From Rhabditophanes sp. KR3021 (taxonomy: Eukaryota; Nematoda; Chromadorea; Rhabditida; Alloionematidae): DNA of 64,000 nt. Below the pieces are notes generated by a model that did no database searches, was not told where the DNA came from, and saw only the letters and a list, made by a program, of their open reading frames with translations. The stretch lies in the NCBI GenBank assembly GCA_963281155.1, contig CAUJLY010000003.1, positions 5,952,001-6,016,000 on the forward strand, written 5' to 3'. The stretch's first letter is position 1. Every line of letters begins with the position of its first letter. Shown piece by piece: positions 33,476 through 45,335 of the stretch. Both the position numbers and the translations under genes were made by a program.

Positions 33476-34167
33476 ATGTTTTCATTTCCAATGAATGACT
33501 TGGCAATCAAAAGAAGTATTCCAAATCTTAAAGAAATTAATTTACAAGAAATGTTTGGCATGGTAACTTTATCTGACGTTGATGCCAACGAATGTTATAA
33601 TGCAATACAAAATTCGACAAAAAAATTGCTGAACATAGACTTTTTATTTTTTGAAACCACAAGTACCTTCCAATCCTTCTAAAATGTCTTCAACCAAGCA
33701 CAATGAAACGAAATAATGAGAAAGTAAATTTAATATGCACTCATCCTGACGCATTAAATGCTTTGAAAAGGTATCGTAACATTGAAAATTGGAATATTAA
33801 ATATTTTGGAGGGCTCGAAACTCTTGTAAAAAGCTACGGACCATGCGACAGTTTGCTGGAAGAATTTAAAAGACTTTTTGGTGATTTGCATAATGGCATA
33901 CTAAAATATTTTTACAAAGATACTTTTTATGACAATATAAACTCTGTCAAGTTAACTAAAACAAGTGATTACGAATATTATGACAGACAATTCAGAATAA
34001 CAAAGAAAGCCTTTTATTCCTTTTCTCCTACGCTTACAATTCTTATGTTGAAGGATATCAATTTTGATTTAAGCGATTTCAACTTTGCTGATAAATATCC
34101 ATCATTGAGGGACTTTCATATTACATATAGAAATAATTGTGATTTTATTAGCTATTGCAAAACATAA
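33476..34167 (+). pseudogene. LRR-like / F-box-associated-like gene with one frame shift
   Basis: Two open frames abut: 33476-33682 (contains IPNLKEINLQEMF and LLNIDFLFFETT) and 33703-34167 (contains LICTHPDALNALKRY and YPSLRDFHITY). The second frame is open upstream as KYLPILLKCLQPST, so a single-base shift near 33660 would restore one protein of about 230 residues. The L-x2-L-x-L and IPNL patterns resemble the leucine-rich or F-box-associated parts of large nematode F-box families, but I see no F-box. Pseudogene or assembly indel. Confidence 0.4.
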
Positions 34168-34240
34168 AAGGCAATTATCAAGACTACATTGTTAGATTAA
34201 GTATTTAATTATTAGTACAGTTAAGTCAAATTAACACCAA

Positions 34241-35171
34241 TTACTTGAATCTTCTTCTAGACCTGCGATTCTTCTTTTTCACCGAAGAGCGGTTCACTTT
34301 TTTCAGCTTCTTTCCAAATGCATCACTTCCAATATCAAAGACTGTGGCATCGTCATCAAAAGATACGGCCGGCATGTCATCGTAATCTTTGTTTTCTCCA
34401 TGCTTGATCAAGATAGACTTCAATTTTGGGGGACCAGCTTTGTTGTCGATCAAGTCATTCCGAACTTTCTCAAGAATTGTTTGTACATCAGTACGTATTT
34501 TTACGGATGGTGGTGCATCCAAGGCCCATTCAGTCCATTTTTCGCTTTCTTTACTACTTGGTCTTTCAATAATGAGATTTGTGTGTCCGAGTTCCTTGAG
34601 ATTGGAGGTGATTAATTTACCAAAGATGTTCTTGTTACTCACTCTAGTTCCATCCACATCTAAAATTTGAACATTAATTAAAAATCATGTTAATCTTACC
34701 TAAAATGTGATCTCCAATAGCCAAGTGTTTTGCAGCTAGGGAATTAGCCTTAACTCTGGTGACAATGACTCTATTTTGATAGTGCTTTACATACAACCCA
34801 ATTTCATTATTTTGTTCAGTCTTCACAATATCAATACTGAAGTACAAATACCCACGAGCAAGAACTAGCTTGCTTTGTCTTTCCGGATCCAACTGATAAA
34901 GAGGTTTGATTCCTGCCAAATCGCCATTTATCCGTTGAAACCAAAATTCAACAACTGATCCAACCAAATCGGTGATGGTTTCTTCATAATCGACTTTGTT
35001 GGTAACTGCCACGTCATTCATCGTCATCAGCATATCTCCGAAGAAAATGTGTTTTGCAATGTCAGGATTCTTTGAGGTTTTGTTAATAATGAGATCGGTG
35101 TTAAACTCCAAATCCTGGTTTGGTGTTTCAGGAATGGCGAGTTCGATCTTGTAAATAAAACTAATCGACAT
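34241..35171 (-). CDS. two-PDZ domain protein
   Basis: Two exons (34700-35171, 34241-34659; 40-nt intron) give 296 residues. A first degenerate PDZ lies at about residues 5-85 (HIFFGDMLMTMNDVAV). A second, at about 115-200, spans the intron and has NEIGLYVKHYQNRVIVTRV, then LAIGDHILDVDGTRV and a helix NIFGKLI. The C-terminus is basic (KKVNRSSVKKKNRRSRRRFK). No signal or TM segment. PDZ domains bind C-terminal tails of membrane proteins; the basic tail could bind membrane or nucleic acid. The carboxylate loop of the second domain is atypical (GLYV). Nematode-type multi-PDZ protein; no closer assignment. Confidence 0.75.
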
Positions 35172-35891
35172 CAGACATTATTTAAAACGAATGAATTGGT
35201 AACTATAAATAGATATCAAATATGAATATTAGATAATGAGACATACTATGACACGTAGTCTATCCAACAAATATAATGGTCTAATTGAATTTCAAAATTT
35301 GAATAAGATGCTTGCGTATGTATGCTTATTTTAATTTCCAAAATAAAGGTAACATGTCTAGAATTCAATTTCAATTCCCTTTTTTGGACAGCATGAAATC
35401 TTTTTGCCAAGCAAAGGAGAACTACCAACAATTCACTGGGAATACGTCAAAATTTGTTACACAATTGAATTTTCATTATGCAATAGTTTTAATATAAAGG
35501 CACTCTAATCTCGTTTTAATTTTAAAGGTCTCTGTTTTCAATTGTGACTGTTTCACACTTTGTTTCATCAACAGTCAATAATTAGCAGACTATATAGAAG
35601 ATATTGTAGATATCAGTATTGTATATAATTGGATATATGTATCTGAAAGTTAAAGTGCTATTAATTAGCCCTCTTCCACATCAATAATAGCTTTCCCAAA
35701 TACAGGTGGCTTTTTCAAATGTTACATAAGTAATTGGATTTCATCAAGCTTTATTACAAAATGGCTTTATAATATGTAAATTATACACGTGTTCGAAATA
35801 ACGTTAAATGTCTCTTTTTAATGAAACTTAGAAATAGGAATGACATTACATGTATATTTATAAAATGTAAATTATGCGAAATTGTCCCAAA
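35172..35891. other. intergenic
   Basis: AT-rich spacer between two divergent genes. Two overlapping frames of 61 codons at 35246-35497 look random. Confidence 0.5.
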
Positions 35892-35898
35892 TATAAAG
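35892..35898 (+). promoter_or_regulatory. TATA box of the Lys/Ser-rich secreted gene
   Basis: TATAAAG, 36-42 nt before the ATG at 35934. Confidence 0.5.
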
Positions 35899-35933
35899 AC
35901 TCATTTTTGAAACATTCTCATTGAACATTAACT

Positions 35934-36731
35934 ATGTTGTTCTGCTCAATTTTATTCGTCGGCTCTCTTTCATGCCTCTTTGCACAATGTGGGAATGAAG
36001 CCAAAAAACGGAATGCTAATGGTGGAAGCAAAGTCTTGAAACCTCAAAAGAACGCTGGTAGGTGTGTCGCTGTAGGTCCAAAGTCTTTAAAGAAGAGTAA
36101 ATCTGTCGAGGTAAAAGTCAAACCAGGTGCTTCTCAAACAGGATCAATGAAAGCTAAGGGAGCTTCGAAGCGCTTTAAAATTAAAGACCAGGAAGGTGAG
36201 GGAGATAAGAAGAAAGAAAAATCGGTCAAGAAAGAGAAATTGGTCAAGAAAGAAAAGTCTGTAAGAAAGGAAGGGTCATTTAAAGAGGAAAAGTCAGTGA
36301 GAAATGACAAGTCTTTGGGGCTCGCTGCTACTCAAAGATCTGAAGGTTTCTCAGTTAAAGGGAACTCGAAGGTTGAGTCTTTAAAAGTTCAGACAGTTTC
36401 TTCTCTGTCCAAGAAAGGAGCTGCTAAAAGTCCAAGTGGTTCAAAAAGAATAGGGATGAGCGAAAAGTCTATTGGTGGAGGAAGAAGTCAACTCAGGTCA
36501 ATGAAAACTCAAGCGAGTGTTAGTGAAAAGAATTCTGTGAAAGAAAATGTTAGCAAGAAATCACGAGTTAAGAATGAAAAGAAGAATGAAAAGAAAGACT
36601 CCAGGAAGAGTAAAAAATCAAAAGTTTCTCAAAAATCTACACCGTTATCTATGAAGAAGGACAAGTCTATTCAAAAAGACAAATTCGCCCGAAAAACACA
36701 AAGTGGTGCTAAGTCTTTAAAGCAAAGTTAA
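35934..36731 (+). CDS. secreted, extremely basic Lys/Ser-rich protein, single exon
   Basis: 265 residues. A signal peptide (MLFCSILFVGSLSCLFAQ) is followed by a short Cys-containing segment (CGNEAKKR ... GRC). The long low-complexity region that follows is dominated by Lys, Ser, Glu and Val, with repeats of the type KKEKSVKKEKLV and KKSKVS. No folded domain and no TM are visible. Codon use in the repeats is varied, so the protein composition rather than DNA slippage is being kept. An extracellular cation-rich matrix or mucin-binding role is a guess only. Confidence 0.7.
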   Translation: MLFCSILFVGSLSCLFAQCGNEAKKRNANGGSKVLKPQKNAGRCVAVGPKSLKKSKSVEVKVKPGASQTGSMKAKGASKRFKIKDQEGEGDKKKEKSVKKEKLVKKEKSVRKEGSFKEEKSVRNDKSLGLAATQRSEGFSVKGNSKVESLKVQTVSSLSKKGAAKSPSGSKRIGMSEKSIGGGRSQLRSMKTQASVSEKNSVKENVSKKSRVKNEKKNEKKDSRKSKKSKVSQKSTPLSMKKDKSIQKDKFARKTQSGAKSLKQS

Positions 36732-37056
36732 GGGTGTTGAAAAAGTAGATGAATAATATTGTAAATTTGTAATTAGAAAATGCATTTTCTTCTTTGTAAT
36801 GTGTTTTTATTTAATTAGCAATAAAAAACTTCATTTCATCTGTGTAAACTTGTTGTTTGTTAACTAATTATCATTAAAGCAATTACATATGCATACTAAT
36901 TACTTATTGAACAAACAAAGTAATAAATTTAACATCGAAATTACACTTTTAGTAATATTGTTTACTTTAATTGAGTTAGATATTCGAAGTATATGTAGAA
37001 TTGTTTATTTTTAAGAATATAAATTACAATGGTATGTACATACATTTTATTAGTTA
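36732..37056. other. intergenic between convergent genes
   Basis: 325 nt, AT-rich, between the 3' ends of the basic secreted gene and the carboxypeptidase. Contains AATAAAAAAC near 36820, a likely poly(A) signal of the former. Confidence 0.45.
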
Positions 37057-38064
37057 TTAAATTAGAGCTAGCATATCAAAGAGTTCTTTGGCGGCATTTG
37101 GTATAACTTTGATATCAGGTTGGAAGCCATCGTTAGTAATTTCAAATGCAAAGGAATATTTAGCACCTAATTGGCCATAGAAGTAATCAAGCGCACTTCC
37201 ATTGGCCCCATATCCGACAATATCCTCAACTGTTCCGACCTTATATTGAACATTATACTTCTTTTTGATGAAATCTGCTATTTCATTGGCTTTATCTCGT
37301 AGATAATACATTTTAGGTGGTAGTTTGAATCCATGATAAGCGTAGGGGTATAGTAAGAATCTGCCATATGAATGTACATCAACGGCAATATATGGTCTTA
37401 TTTTTGAAGCGTACTTTTCAATGGCTTGAGTTTCCGGCTCTGAATCTGCTCTGAATCCAACAAACGAGTGTGAACAAGCGTTGGAGTCTGACTTAGCATC
37501 AAAGTCATATCCAAAGTTTCTATTTAAATCAACTCCACGGCAGCATTTAGTTTCATTGGCTTTCAAAATGCAATTTTCCGGTGATCTGTTCTTCCTAAAG
37601 TATCTGTCCACATCAGTCGTATAAGCATACCCATCTGGATTGGCAACAGAAATGAAATGGAAGCGATACTTGAGCAAAAGCTCACGCTCCTTCGAATCCA
37701 ATTTTTCATCATTTATTAGTCTGTCAATAATTAACAACGTAGAAGTTATCGGGACATATTCTCTTGCATGCATACCACTAATAACGAGGTAATCTTGCTT
37801 TGGGTTATTAGTTGTTGATTCAAGACTGGCATCATTCTTCAAATCTATAACCAAGGCATAAATAGATCTGTTTTCATAAGTTTGCCCGATTCTGTGCAGT
37901 GTTACACTATCATAACTAGAGTTAATCCATTTTAAATATCTTTCAATGTCTGGATATTTATTATACTTAGAAAGGTTGACGTCACTTTTAGTAGATCCTA
38001 ATTTAGCAGATAAAATCGGTGATATGCAGAGTAAGGAAGCTAAAATATACGGGAGCAAAAGCAT
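37057..38064 (-). CDS. secreted zinc carboxypeptidase (M14A), no propeptide
   Basis: 335 residues, one exon, with signal peptide (MLLLPYILASLLCISPILSA). All catalytic landmarks are present: zinc ligands in SGMHAREYV (His, Glu) and VDVHSYG (His), substrate-binding YFRKNRS and GVDLNRNFG (Arg, Asn-Arg), mobile Tyr in YGANGSALDY, and general-base Glu in FAFEITNDGF. The residue at the specificity position in that Tyr loop is Leu, suggesting carboxypeptidase A-like preference for hydrophobic C-termini. The ~90-residue activation propeptide is missing: only about 20 residues separate the signal peptide from the catalytic fold, so the enzyme may be made active. A TATAAAG lies about 55 nt upstream. 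Confidence 0.9.
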   Translation of the reverse strand: MLLLPYILASLLCISPILSAKLGSTKSDVNLSKYNKYPDIERYLKWINSSYDSVTLHRIGQTYENRSIYALVIDLKNDASLESTTNNPKQDYLVISGMHAREYVPITSTLLIIDRLINDEKLDSKERELLLKYRFHFISVANPDGYAYTTDVDRYFRKNRSPENCILKANETKCCRGVDLNRNFGYDFDAKSDSNACSHSFVGFRADSEPETQAIEKYASKIRPYIAVDVHSYGRFLLYPYAYHGFKLPPKMYYLRDKANEIADFIKKKYNVQYKVGTVEDIVGYGANGSALDYFYGQLGAKYSFAFEITNDGFQPDIKVIPNAAKELFDMLALI

Positions 38065-39285
38065 GGCCTAAAACGTAATGTAATATTATAACAAAGCATT
38101 ATTTTTAGTAAGGTCTTTATAATGAATAATGTTAAAATTCAAATACCAGGTGTAATCAGAATTTTCATATTTGTATTTAAGCTTTCGAAATAACAAACAT
38201 AATAAAAATGAATAAACGAATGGTCTAGATTAATAATAATAAAAAAGTAAAAAATTTTATTTATACTTGAGGAAAAATCAAAATCAAATTACATAAAAAT
38301 GTTTGTTACCTGAAACAAAAAGCCTAATGTGAATAAACAAGAAAAATTTGAGCGTGACGCTAGAGTAATATGAACTTTTGAACTAGTTTCTCCTCTTACT
38401 ATGTTTAATTTTGTGCAGTGAAAGGAAGATAAGGATCTGCTGTAGATAGGATAAATTGATGGTGAAGTTACAATTTAAAAGAAACAATTTGTACATTTTT
38501 TTGATAGATTCAAGGATGATGGTAAAAATTGTTTATAGTTTAATTAAACTTGAATGCTGATGTAATTGTTAAAGATATATGTCCTTTAATATATTCAATT
38601 ATTTTGGATGAGAGATGATACATTTAAGACTTTGACATCTTTAAGCGATAAAGACTCGATATCAGTAAGGCTCAATAGTCACGGAACTTAAATCATTTCA
38701 ACTAAAACGACTTTTGATGTTTTTTTAAATTTTGACAAATTTTGCATTACAAATGTATAGTCAACTTTTTATTGCCTTCAACTGTCACATTGAATACCAA
38801 TTTAATGTTTATAATTACTTTATTCAATTAACCTTTGCGATGAATTTAAAGATAAATTGGGATGTTTCATGGCCTATCAAAGATACTGATTATTATTTTT
38901 AATTGCTCATTATAAAAAAACAAAAGTTAATGCTTATCAAATTTCATTTCTTTGATCCATAGATTGTTTTAAAAGATACAAAATTGATATGTGATTTTAC
39001 TATACTTTACGTGGTTCTATTTGATTTCTACATATCCTTCAAATTAATTGCTGATTGCTCAACATTGAGAAATGTTTACCAAGACAACAAAGATTTTCTC
39101 ATCAGTTCGATACAATACAATTTCATAAAAATGACTACTTAGTCCTAGACATTTTTTAGTGTGCATCTAAATTGCAAGATAATAGTAAATATGACCATAA
39201 ATACTAATATTTATATCAAAATAGGTTTCCATTATCAATAAATCTAATACTAAACTAAAACATGAAGTTTCTTAATTTTGATTAG
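38065..39285. other. 1.2-kb intergenic region
   Basis: AT-rich and non-coding by inspection. TATAAAG on the minus strand near 38115-38122 probably belongs to the carboxypeptidase. Nothing else supported. Confidence 0.5.
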
Positions 39286-39560
39286 CTGACTAAAAGAAAT
39301 CCATTTACTAATGCTGAGTTGATTTTCAAAAATGGGACGGTAGAAGTTTCGAAAACTATGTACAAAGACATTTATATCAATAGGATTCCGTGTCAAATTA
39401 GTTGATCAAATTCAATCGCAGCGAAGAAAAGTCTCGGACCAGAAGGATCAGCTAAGTGTTAGAAGACTTCGAAAGATGCAGATGCCGCCAATACAGTCAA
39501 TAAACCTTCTGAGGACTACTTCAAAAGTGCATTATTAATGATTTGGAGTCATTCTATATA
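39286..39560 (+). pseudogene. coding-like frame broken by two stops
   Basis: One plus frame reads LTKRNPFTNAELIFKNGTVE, then IYINRIPCQIS-stop, then IAAKKSLGPEGSAKC-stop, then ADAANTVNKPSEDYFKSALL and a final stop. About 90 codons with protein-like composition and only two internal stops (TGA, TAG). No start codon and no splice sites that remove the stops were seen. Family unknown. Confidence 0.25.
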
Positions 39561-39832
39561 AATACACGCACTGCGATTTGAAACAAAGTATTAAACACTA
39601 TTTAATCATATTTATTTATTGGCATCATTATTTAAATATTTCAGATAAACTCAATCAAAGCTTTCTTTTACGGAAAATCCGATCTATTTTAAAAGGTTGA
39701 ATGATATTAGGAACGGCGGACTCTTCTGGTGCACTTTGCCATTCAAAAATAGGATGTTATTAATAATTATATATTTTAGTAATCACAATGACCTCTGTAA
39801 GAGCAAAAGAATCGGTGCCTGTCATTTTCATT

Positions 39833-40146
39833 TCAGATTGGTTCACCATCGACATATGGGCCATTGGCAAGTGTCTTATAATTTGGATCGATCGTTTGTG
39901 CATATGCAACCGCGTTCTGGGGCTTCTTGAATTTGTCTTTTACAGGAATAGGTCCTCCAACAGCAGTTGAAGGTGTCACTACTGTCATTAGTGTTGATTT
40001 TTGTTCTACACCTTCCGTAGACTGTGTCTCCTCAGTGTTCTTGAGTGAAGCTTGAGGCACTTTGATTTTGAACCTCCACAACCAACGAAAATGATCAACC
40101 CATTAATCAGTATAGTGCAAAAGGATATTAACATCTGTGAAATCAT
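39833..40146 (-). pseudogene. small single-pass membrane protein candidate with a frame shift
   Basis: The ATG at 40146 opens MISQMLISFCTILINGLIIF, a strong hydrophobic segment. About 25 codons in, the frame that reads on as protein (RFKIKVPQASLKNTEET ... NYKTLANGPYVDG) is offset. No GT-AG intron fits between them. The downstream part is polar, Thr/Pro/Lys-rich and ends at TGA at 39833. Either a one-base indel in a real ~105-residue gene or a recent pseudogene. Confidence 0.35.
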
Positions 40147-40974
40147 TGTTGGATTGTTGTCAAAACATTTGCTATTTAGCTTTCCATAATTTGAATTATA
40201 CCATTTAGATATTCAAAATTCGTTTGATGACATAATAAACACTTTTAGATACAATATGAATATATTAATCTCCAATGTGTCTTTCATCTTGTTTAGAATC
40301 ATTGTGGCATTAAAGCCAAAACTTCTTGTAACGAAGCCTTTTATTCTGTCCACCTTTTGGCTTAATTAGATCCCATTCTTATCCATTCGCTACATCGTCA
40401 TTTCGAAATAGATCGCACCTATAATTTATATTTGTTTACAATTCTTTTTATTGGCATTACTACACATGTTCTTGTAGAAGTCACCAGTAAAATCTTCTTT
40501 CAGAATTATCAAGTAGCCAAGGGGATCATTTCTTATCCGCTTTACCTTATTGAAATTTGATTAAACACATTACTTTTAAATAATATTCTTTAATTGATAC
40601 TTTGATTGAAATCATTACTCTTTAAACTTCATCTAATGTAATGAAAAGTAATAAACCCATACTTCGTTTGAAGTCATTATATTTTTAACTTCATTTCATA
40701 TAGTACATGAAATATACCGGAGGTGCAATACTTTTTTAAAACCCAAAAATATTCTTTTTTAATAGTGATTTTGAGCACTATAATTTACGCGCAACCAACA
40801 CTATAACAAAATTTGTTTCCTTTTTTAAAGTGTCCACCTTCCAAAGGAAACTTTTGAACGGAAAATATTTGAGTGGGTCTTTTCATTCATTGACTTGCTC
40901 TTTACTTACTCGCTCACCCTGTTGCTATTAATTCTGTCATCAAAATATTAATTTCTTATTTCTTAGGTGAAACC
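40147..40974. other. intergenic
   Basis: Upstream region of SMC2; AT-rich, with a pyrimidine-rich stretch (TTTCTTATTTCTTAG) directly before the ATG that resembles a trans- or cis-splice acceptor. No other gene recognised. Confidence 0.5.
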
Positions 40975-43900
40975 ATGTATATAAAAGATGTGGAAATCGA
41001 TGGCTTTAAGTCCTATGGAAGGATGCAAAAGCTGGTTAACTTTGACACTCAATTCAACGCTATCACCGGCTTGAATGGTAGTGGTAAAAGTAACATCCTG
41101 GATGCAATTTGTTTTTTGCTAGGAATCTCTAATTTGGCTCATGTTCGGGCAGGGACAATGGATGATTTGGTGTACAAACAAGGGCAAGCGGGCGTGCAGA
41201 AGGCTTCAGTCACTGTAACTTTCGACAACTCCGACAAAAGCGCCAGTCCAATCGGATACGAGAGTGTTCCTGTCATTAGAGTCTCTAGATCTGTAAGTTT
41301 TATTGTGTCTTTTGTAGTTATTCAAATTTTTAGGTAATCATCAAAGGAAAGACCAGCTACAGCATCAATGGCTCCAATTCGACCATGACAAAAGTGCAGG
41401 AACTTTTTAGGTCTGTGGGTTTGAATGTCAACAGACCACATTTCTTGATCATGCAAGGGCGCATTGCCAAAGTCTTGAACATGAAGCCGCACGAGATCTT
41501 AGGAATGATCGAGGAAGCAGCCGGAACAACTCTCTACGACCAGAAGAGAGAGGCATCTTTGAAGCAGCTAAGGGATAAGGACGAAACCATCAAACATATC
41601 GATGAGTTGTTCAACAACGACGTCACCCCCAAGATCGAAAGGCTGAAAGCTGAAAAGGAAGGTTATTTAAACTTTCAAAGAGTTGAAAGAGAGTGTGCCT
41701 TGTCAAAGCAGAAGCTCATCGTCTTCGAGTATAAGTCGAAACTTAGTACTCTCAATTCGGGTAAAGCTGAAATTGAGCGCCAAACTCAAGAGACGGGAGA
41801 ATTTGATGAGTTGATCCAGCGCGCCGTCGAAGAAATTAATGAAATGGAGGCGGAAATGCGTGAAACCAATGAAGCCCTCGCGTCGGAAAGTGCTAAAACT
41901 AAAGGGAATTTGCAAGAAAGTTTAAAAGTCGCCTCAAAGGAATACACCGATCTCTTAGCTCAGGTGGAAAAGCTGGATGAGGACCAAACTTCCAAGCAAA
42001 AGGATATCGCCTTCAAGAACAATCAAATAAAAAGTGACGAGAAAGACATTAAAAAATTCGAAGCTAAACTTGTTTCTTCGGGCAAAGATGTTGGTGGAGA
42101 TGCCGACAGAAGGTCAGAACTGGAAAACATCATAACAACTAATCAAGAAAAGCTGTCAAATTTGGCTCGTGGGCAAGTTGATGATGGAGAAGGAAACGCC
42201 ATGTCTCTGAAGGGTCTAATCGGTAGTCTTGGAACAAAAATTAGTGCTCTCGAAACCACCAACTATGGCTATTGTCAGGAGCGTAAGCGAATCGAGAAGG
42301 ACCTTCCTAAAGCCGAATCTGATTTGGGAAAAATTTCAAAGGACAGTGCACGACTCGAGGAAGATCTTGCTAGTTGTGAATCAAAAGTCGCTGAAGTCAA
42401 TAGTAAAATGGGGAAAATCAACTTTGATGAAACAATCTACAGTGATAATAGACGGCGCGTGGAAGACATCAAGTTCGAAGTGGAGAATCTAAGAACTAGG
42501 ATAAGAGATGAAAAGCAATTGAATGGGCTTGAGGTTAATTACAATGATCCAAATGGTTACGTTAATACCTCGGATATCTTTGGCACTGTGGGTCTCTTGA
42601 TGAAGGTGAAAGATCCTCGATTCTACACAGCTATGGACACAGCTCTCGGAGGGAACATCCGAAACGTCGTTGTGAAAAGTTCTGACACAGCAGCATCTCT
42701 TCTCAAATGTCGAATGCAGAACCGAATCTCCTTCCTGCCACTTAATGAATTGAAGCCGAGACTAATTAGACCAGATGCTTTGAGAAGAGCTCGGGAGATT
42801 GGTGGGCCTGATAACGTTTGGTACGCATTAGACTTGATTGACTACGACCCAAAGTACGAGAAAGCGATGCAATTTGTCTGCGGGAACGTGTTGATCTGCT
42901 CAACGAGTGAAGTTGCTAAGAAAGTGTGCTTTGACAAGGGTGTCTACACAAGGTGTGTTAATTTACTGGGTGATGACTATAACCCACAAGGTATCATGTC
43001 TGGGGGAAGTTCTATTAGTAAAAGCGATGCTACAATGTTCGATAAAATTGACAAGATCCGAGAGATGACTAACACTTGGCGGGGAAAAGAGCGCGACTTA
43101 CACAACACGAGAGAAAGCATTACTGAAATGGAAAAGTGCAGAAGTGATTATCATCAAGCAAAGTCGGCTCTCACCGATCTTACTAATCAGCAAAACCGGC
43201 TAAAATCTAAATTGGAAAGTTCGGATGCCTACTCTCTAAAATTAACACTTGAAAGGTACAAGTTGCGTCTGGGTGAATTAGAACAACTCATCACAACAAC
43301 GGAGAAAGAATTGGAGAGTTGCAAGACCAAACTTGAAGAAGCCCAACGAAACGAGCAGAATGAAGCAATCTTCACAGCCAACGAAATCAAGAAAGCAAAA
43401 AAGGAATTGGCCGCTGCCGAGAAAGAACTTCAATCGTCAAAAGACAAATTCATTGCTGCGGAGAAGCTGATCCAAGACATTCAAAATGAGTTGGAAACTT
43501 TAAGAGAAAGTATTGTGGGAGAAATGGGGACCATCAAGCAGTTAGAGTTGGAAATAGAGGAGCTAGAAGTACAAAAGCAGCAAGTTATTCCAACTCTTAA
43601 TGCGGCAAAAGACAACAAAGAGGAAAAAGAAAAAGTCCTTCAAGGTTACATCGACTTGCAACGCAACAATGAAATGAAGATCGAAAATCTAAAGGTGTTG
43701 CAAATGGAGAAGATTAAAGAAAAGGGATCAATTTGGTTTGAAGAAAAGAGCTGCTGAAAAAAGCCTTGAAGCTTTGGGAAATAAGATTAAAGAAGTTGAA
43801 GTTGAGGTGAAGGAAATTGAAAAAGCTCACGAATTCGTCATTCATCAGCGTGAACACTTTGACAAGCCGGGAACAAATTTCGTGTTCACAGGCGAAACCC

Positions 43901-44556
43901 ATGAAACTCTCAAAGCGAAAGCTCATGAAAATGCCAAAATGTTGGAAGAACTTGGTAAAAGTGTCAATAAGAAGGCCATTCATTTACTCGCAACTTCGGA
44001 GGATACATTCAATGATTTGATTGCAGCGAGAAACTCAATCGACGAAGACAAAGCGTCTGTAATGGATACTATTAAGGTGTTGGAAGAAATGAAAAGAAAG
44101 GCGTTGATTGAGGCTTATGAAAAAGTAAACGGGGATTTTCATAGTATCTTCTCAACTTTACTGCCTGGCTGTGGTGGAAAGTTGCAAAAGACAGTCAACG
44201 ACGAGAATGCCCTTGTTGGCTTGGAAGTCCGAATTTCCTTCAACGGGCAATTCAAAGAATCCCTATCGGAATTGTCTGGTGGACAACGATCTCTAATCGC
44301 CTTGTCCTTGATTCTCGCTATGTTGAAGTATAGTCCTGCTCCTTTGTATATCTTGGATGAAGTTGATGCTGCCTTAGATCTATCTCACACTCAAAATATT
44401 GGGGAGATGATCAAAAAACACTTTACGCAAAGTCAGTTTGTAATTGTGTCTCTAAAAGATGGAATGTTCAACAATGCTAATGTCCTTTTCAAGACACAAT
44501 TTCTCGATGGATCTTCTGTAGTCAAAAGAATTCCTGAAACAGGATTTTTGGCTTAA
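40975..44556 (+). CDS. SMC2: structural maintenance of chromosomes protein 2 (condensin ATPase)
   Basis: Three exons (40975-41292, 41334-43694, 43744-44556) give 1163 residues. Walker A GLNGSGKS lies at residues 32-39. The SMC2-specific motif [20 protein letters not shown] follows, then a long coiled coil, a hinge around residues 500-650 ([15 protein letters not shown]), and a second coil. The C-terminal head has [15 protein letters not shown] and Walker [16 protein letters not shown]2 pairs with SMC4 in condensin; in C. elegans the orthologue MIX-1 also serves dosage compensation. The second intron (43695-43743, 49 nt) has a poor acceptor (TTTGAAG) but fits the frame exactly; without it the frame stops at TGA. 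Identity is certain. Confidence 0.96.
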
Positions 44557-45335
44557 AATTTGATATTAAATCTAAATATCATTTTATAACTAATAAACTA
44601 TTTTGTATCACTTTCTTGTTTAAAAAAATGTGCATTTAAAACAATTTATTATCAACACAAAACAATCACTAAAACAAGGGTAGAAATAAACTCAACTAAT
44701 TACTTCTCAAAAGCATACAAACCTTCTTACTCTCCTTAGATACTTGCTCGAACATATTTCACCTTCTTTATGAAGTAAGTCGGTTTCAGTAAGCTACATT
44801 GTATATTTGTGTATGCTTCCGAAATACCTCCTTAATTTGTCTAGTTAATTATATTTTAAGGAGACAGTGATTGGTAAAATGCTTTTGTTTTACATTCAGA
44901 TTTATTCCACTTATAAAGGTGTTTTATATCTCATTTAAATTAATATTTTGATTATGAAGTGACAATTAGCAAATAGTGGAAGTCAAAAACAGCCTAGCAA
45001 AATCATGATTGTTCTTTTGAACATAAAATAGAATTCTGAGCAATATACACACATAATGTTTTGACTCAAAATTACAATGTGTTACGTAAAGGCTAAACGT
45101 GATTTTATGCAATAATAAAAGAAGATCGGAGCGTCTTAATTAGCAGATTTCGACTCTAAATTTCATCGTTTCTAATAAATAATACTCCCTAATTCTAATT
45201 TCATAAAAATTTAATTTGAGTTTCATATTGCAAGGACATATTTTCAAAAAATTAAAATATGACAACACTCCCTGATTTCGATAAACGTTACTAACATTAT
45301 AAATGTTCAAACATGAAAGTATAAATTAGGGAATT
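44557..45335. other. intergenic
   Basis: AT-rich spacer. AATAAACTATT at about 44591 may be the SMC2 poly(A) signal. Nothing else recognised. Confidence 0.5.
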
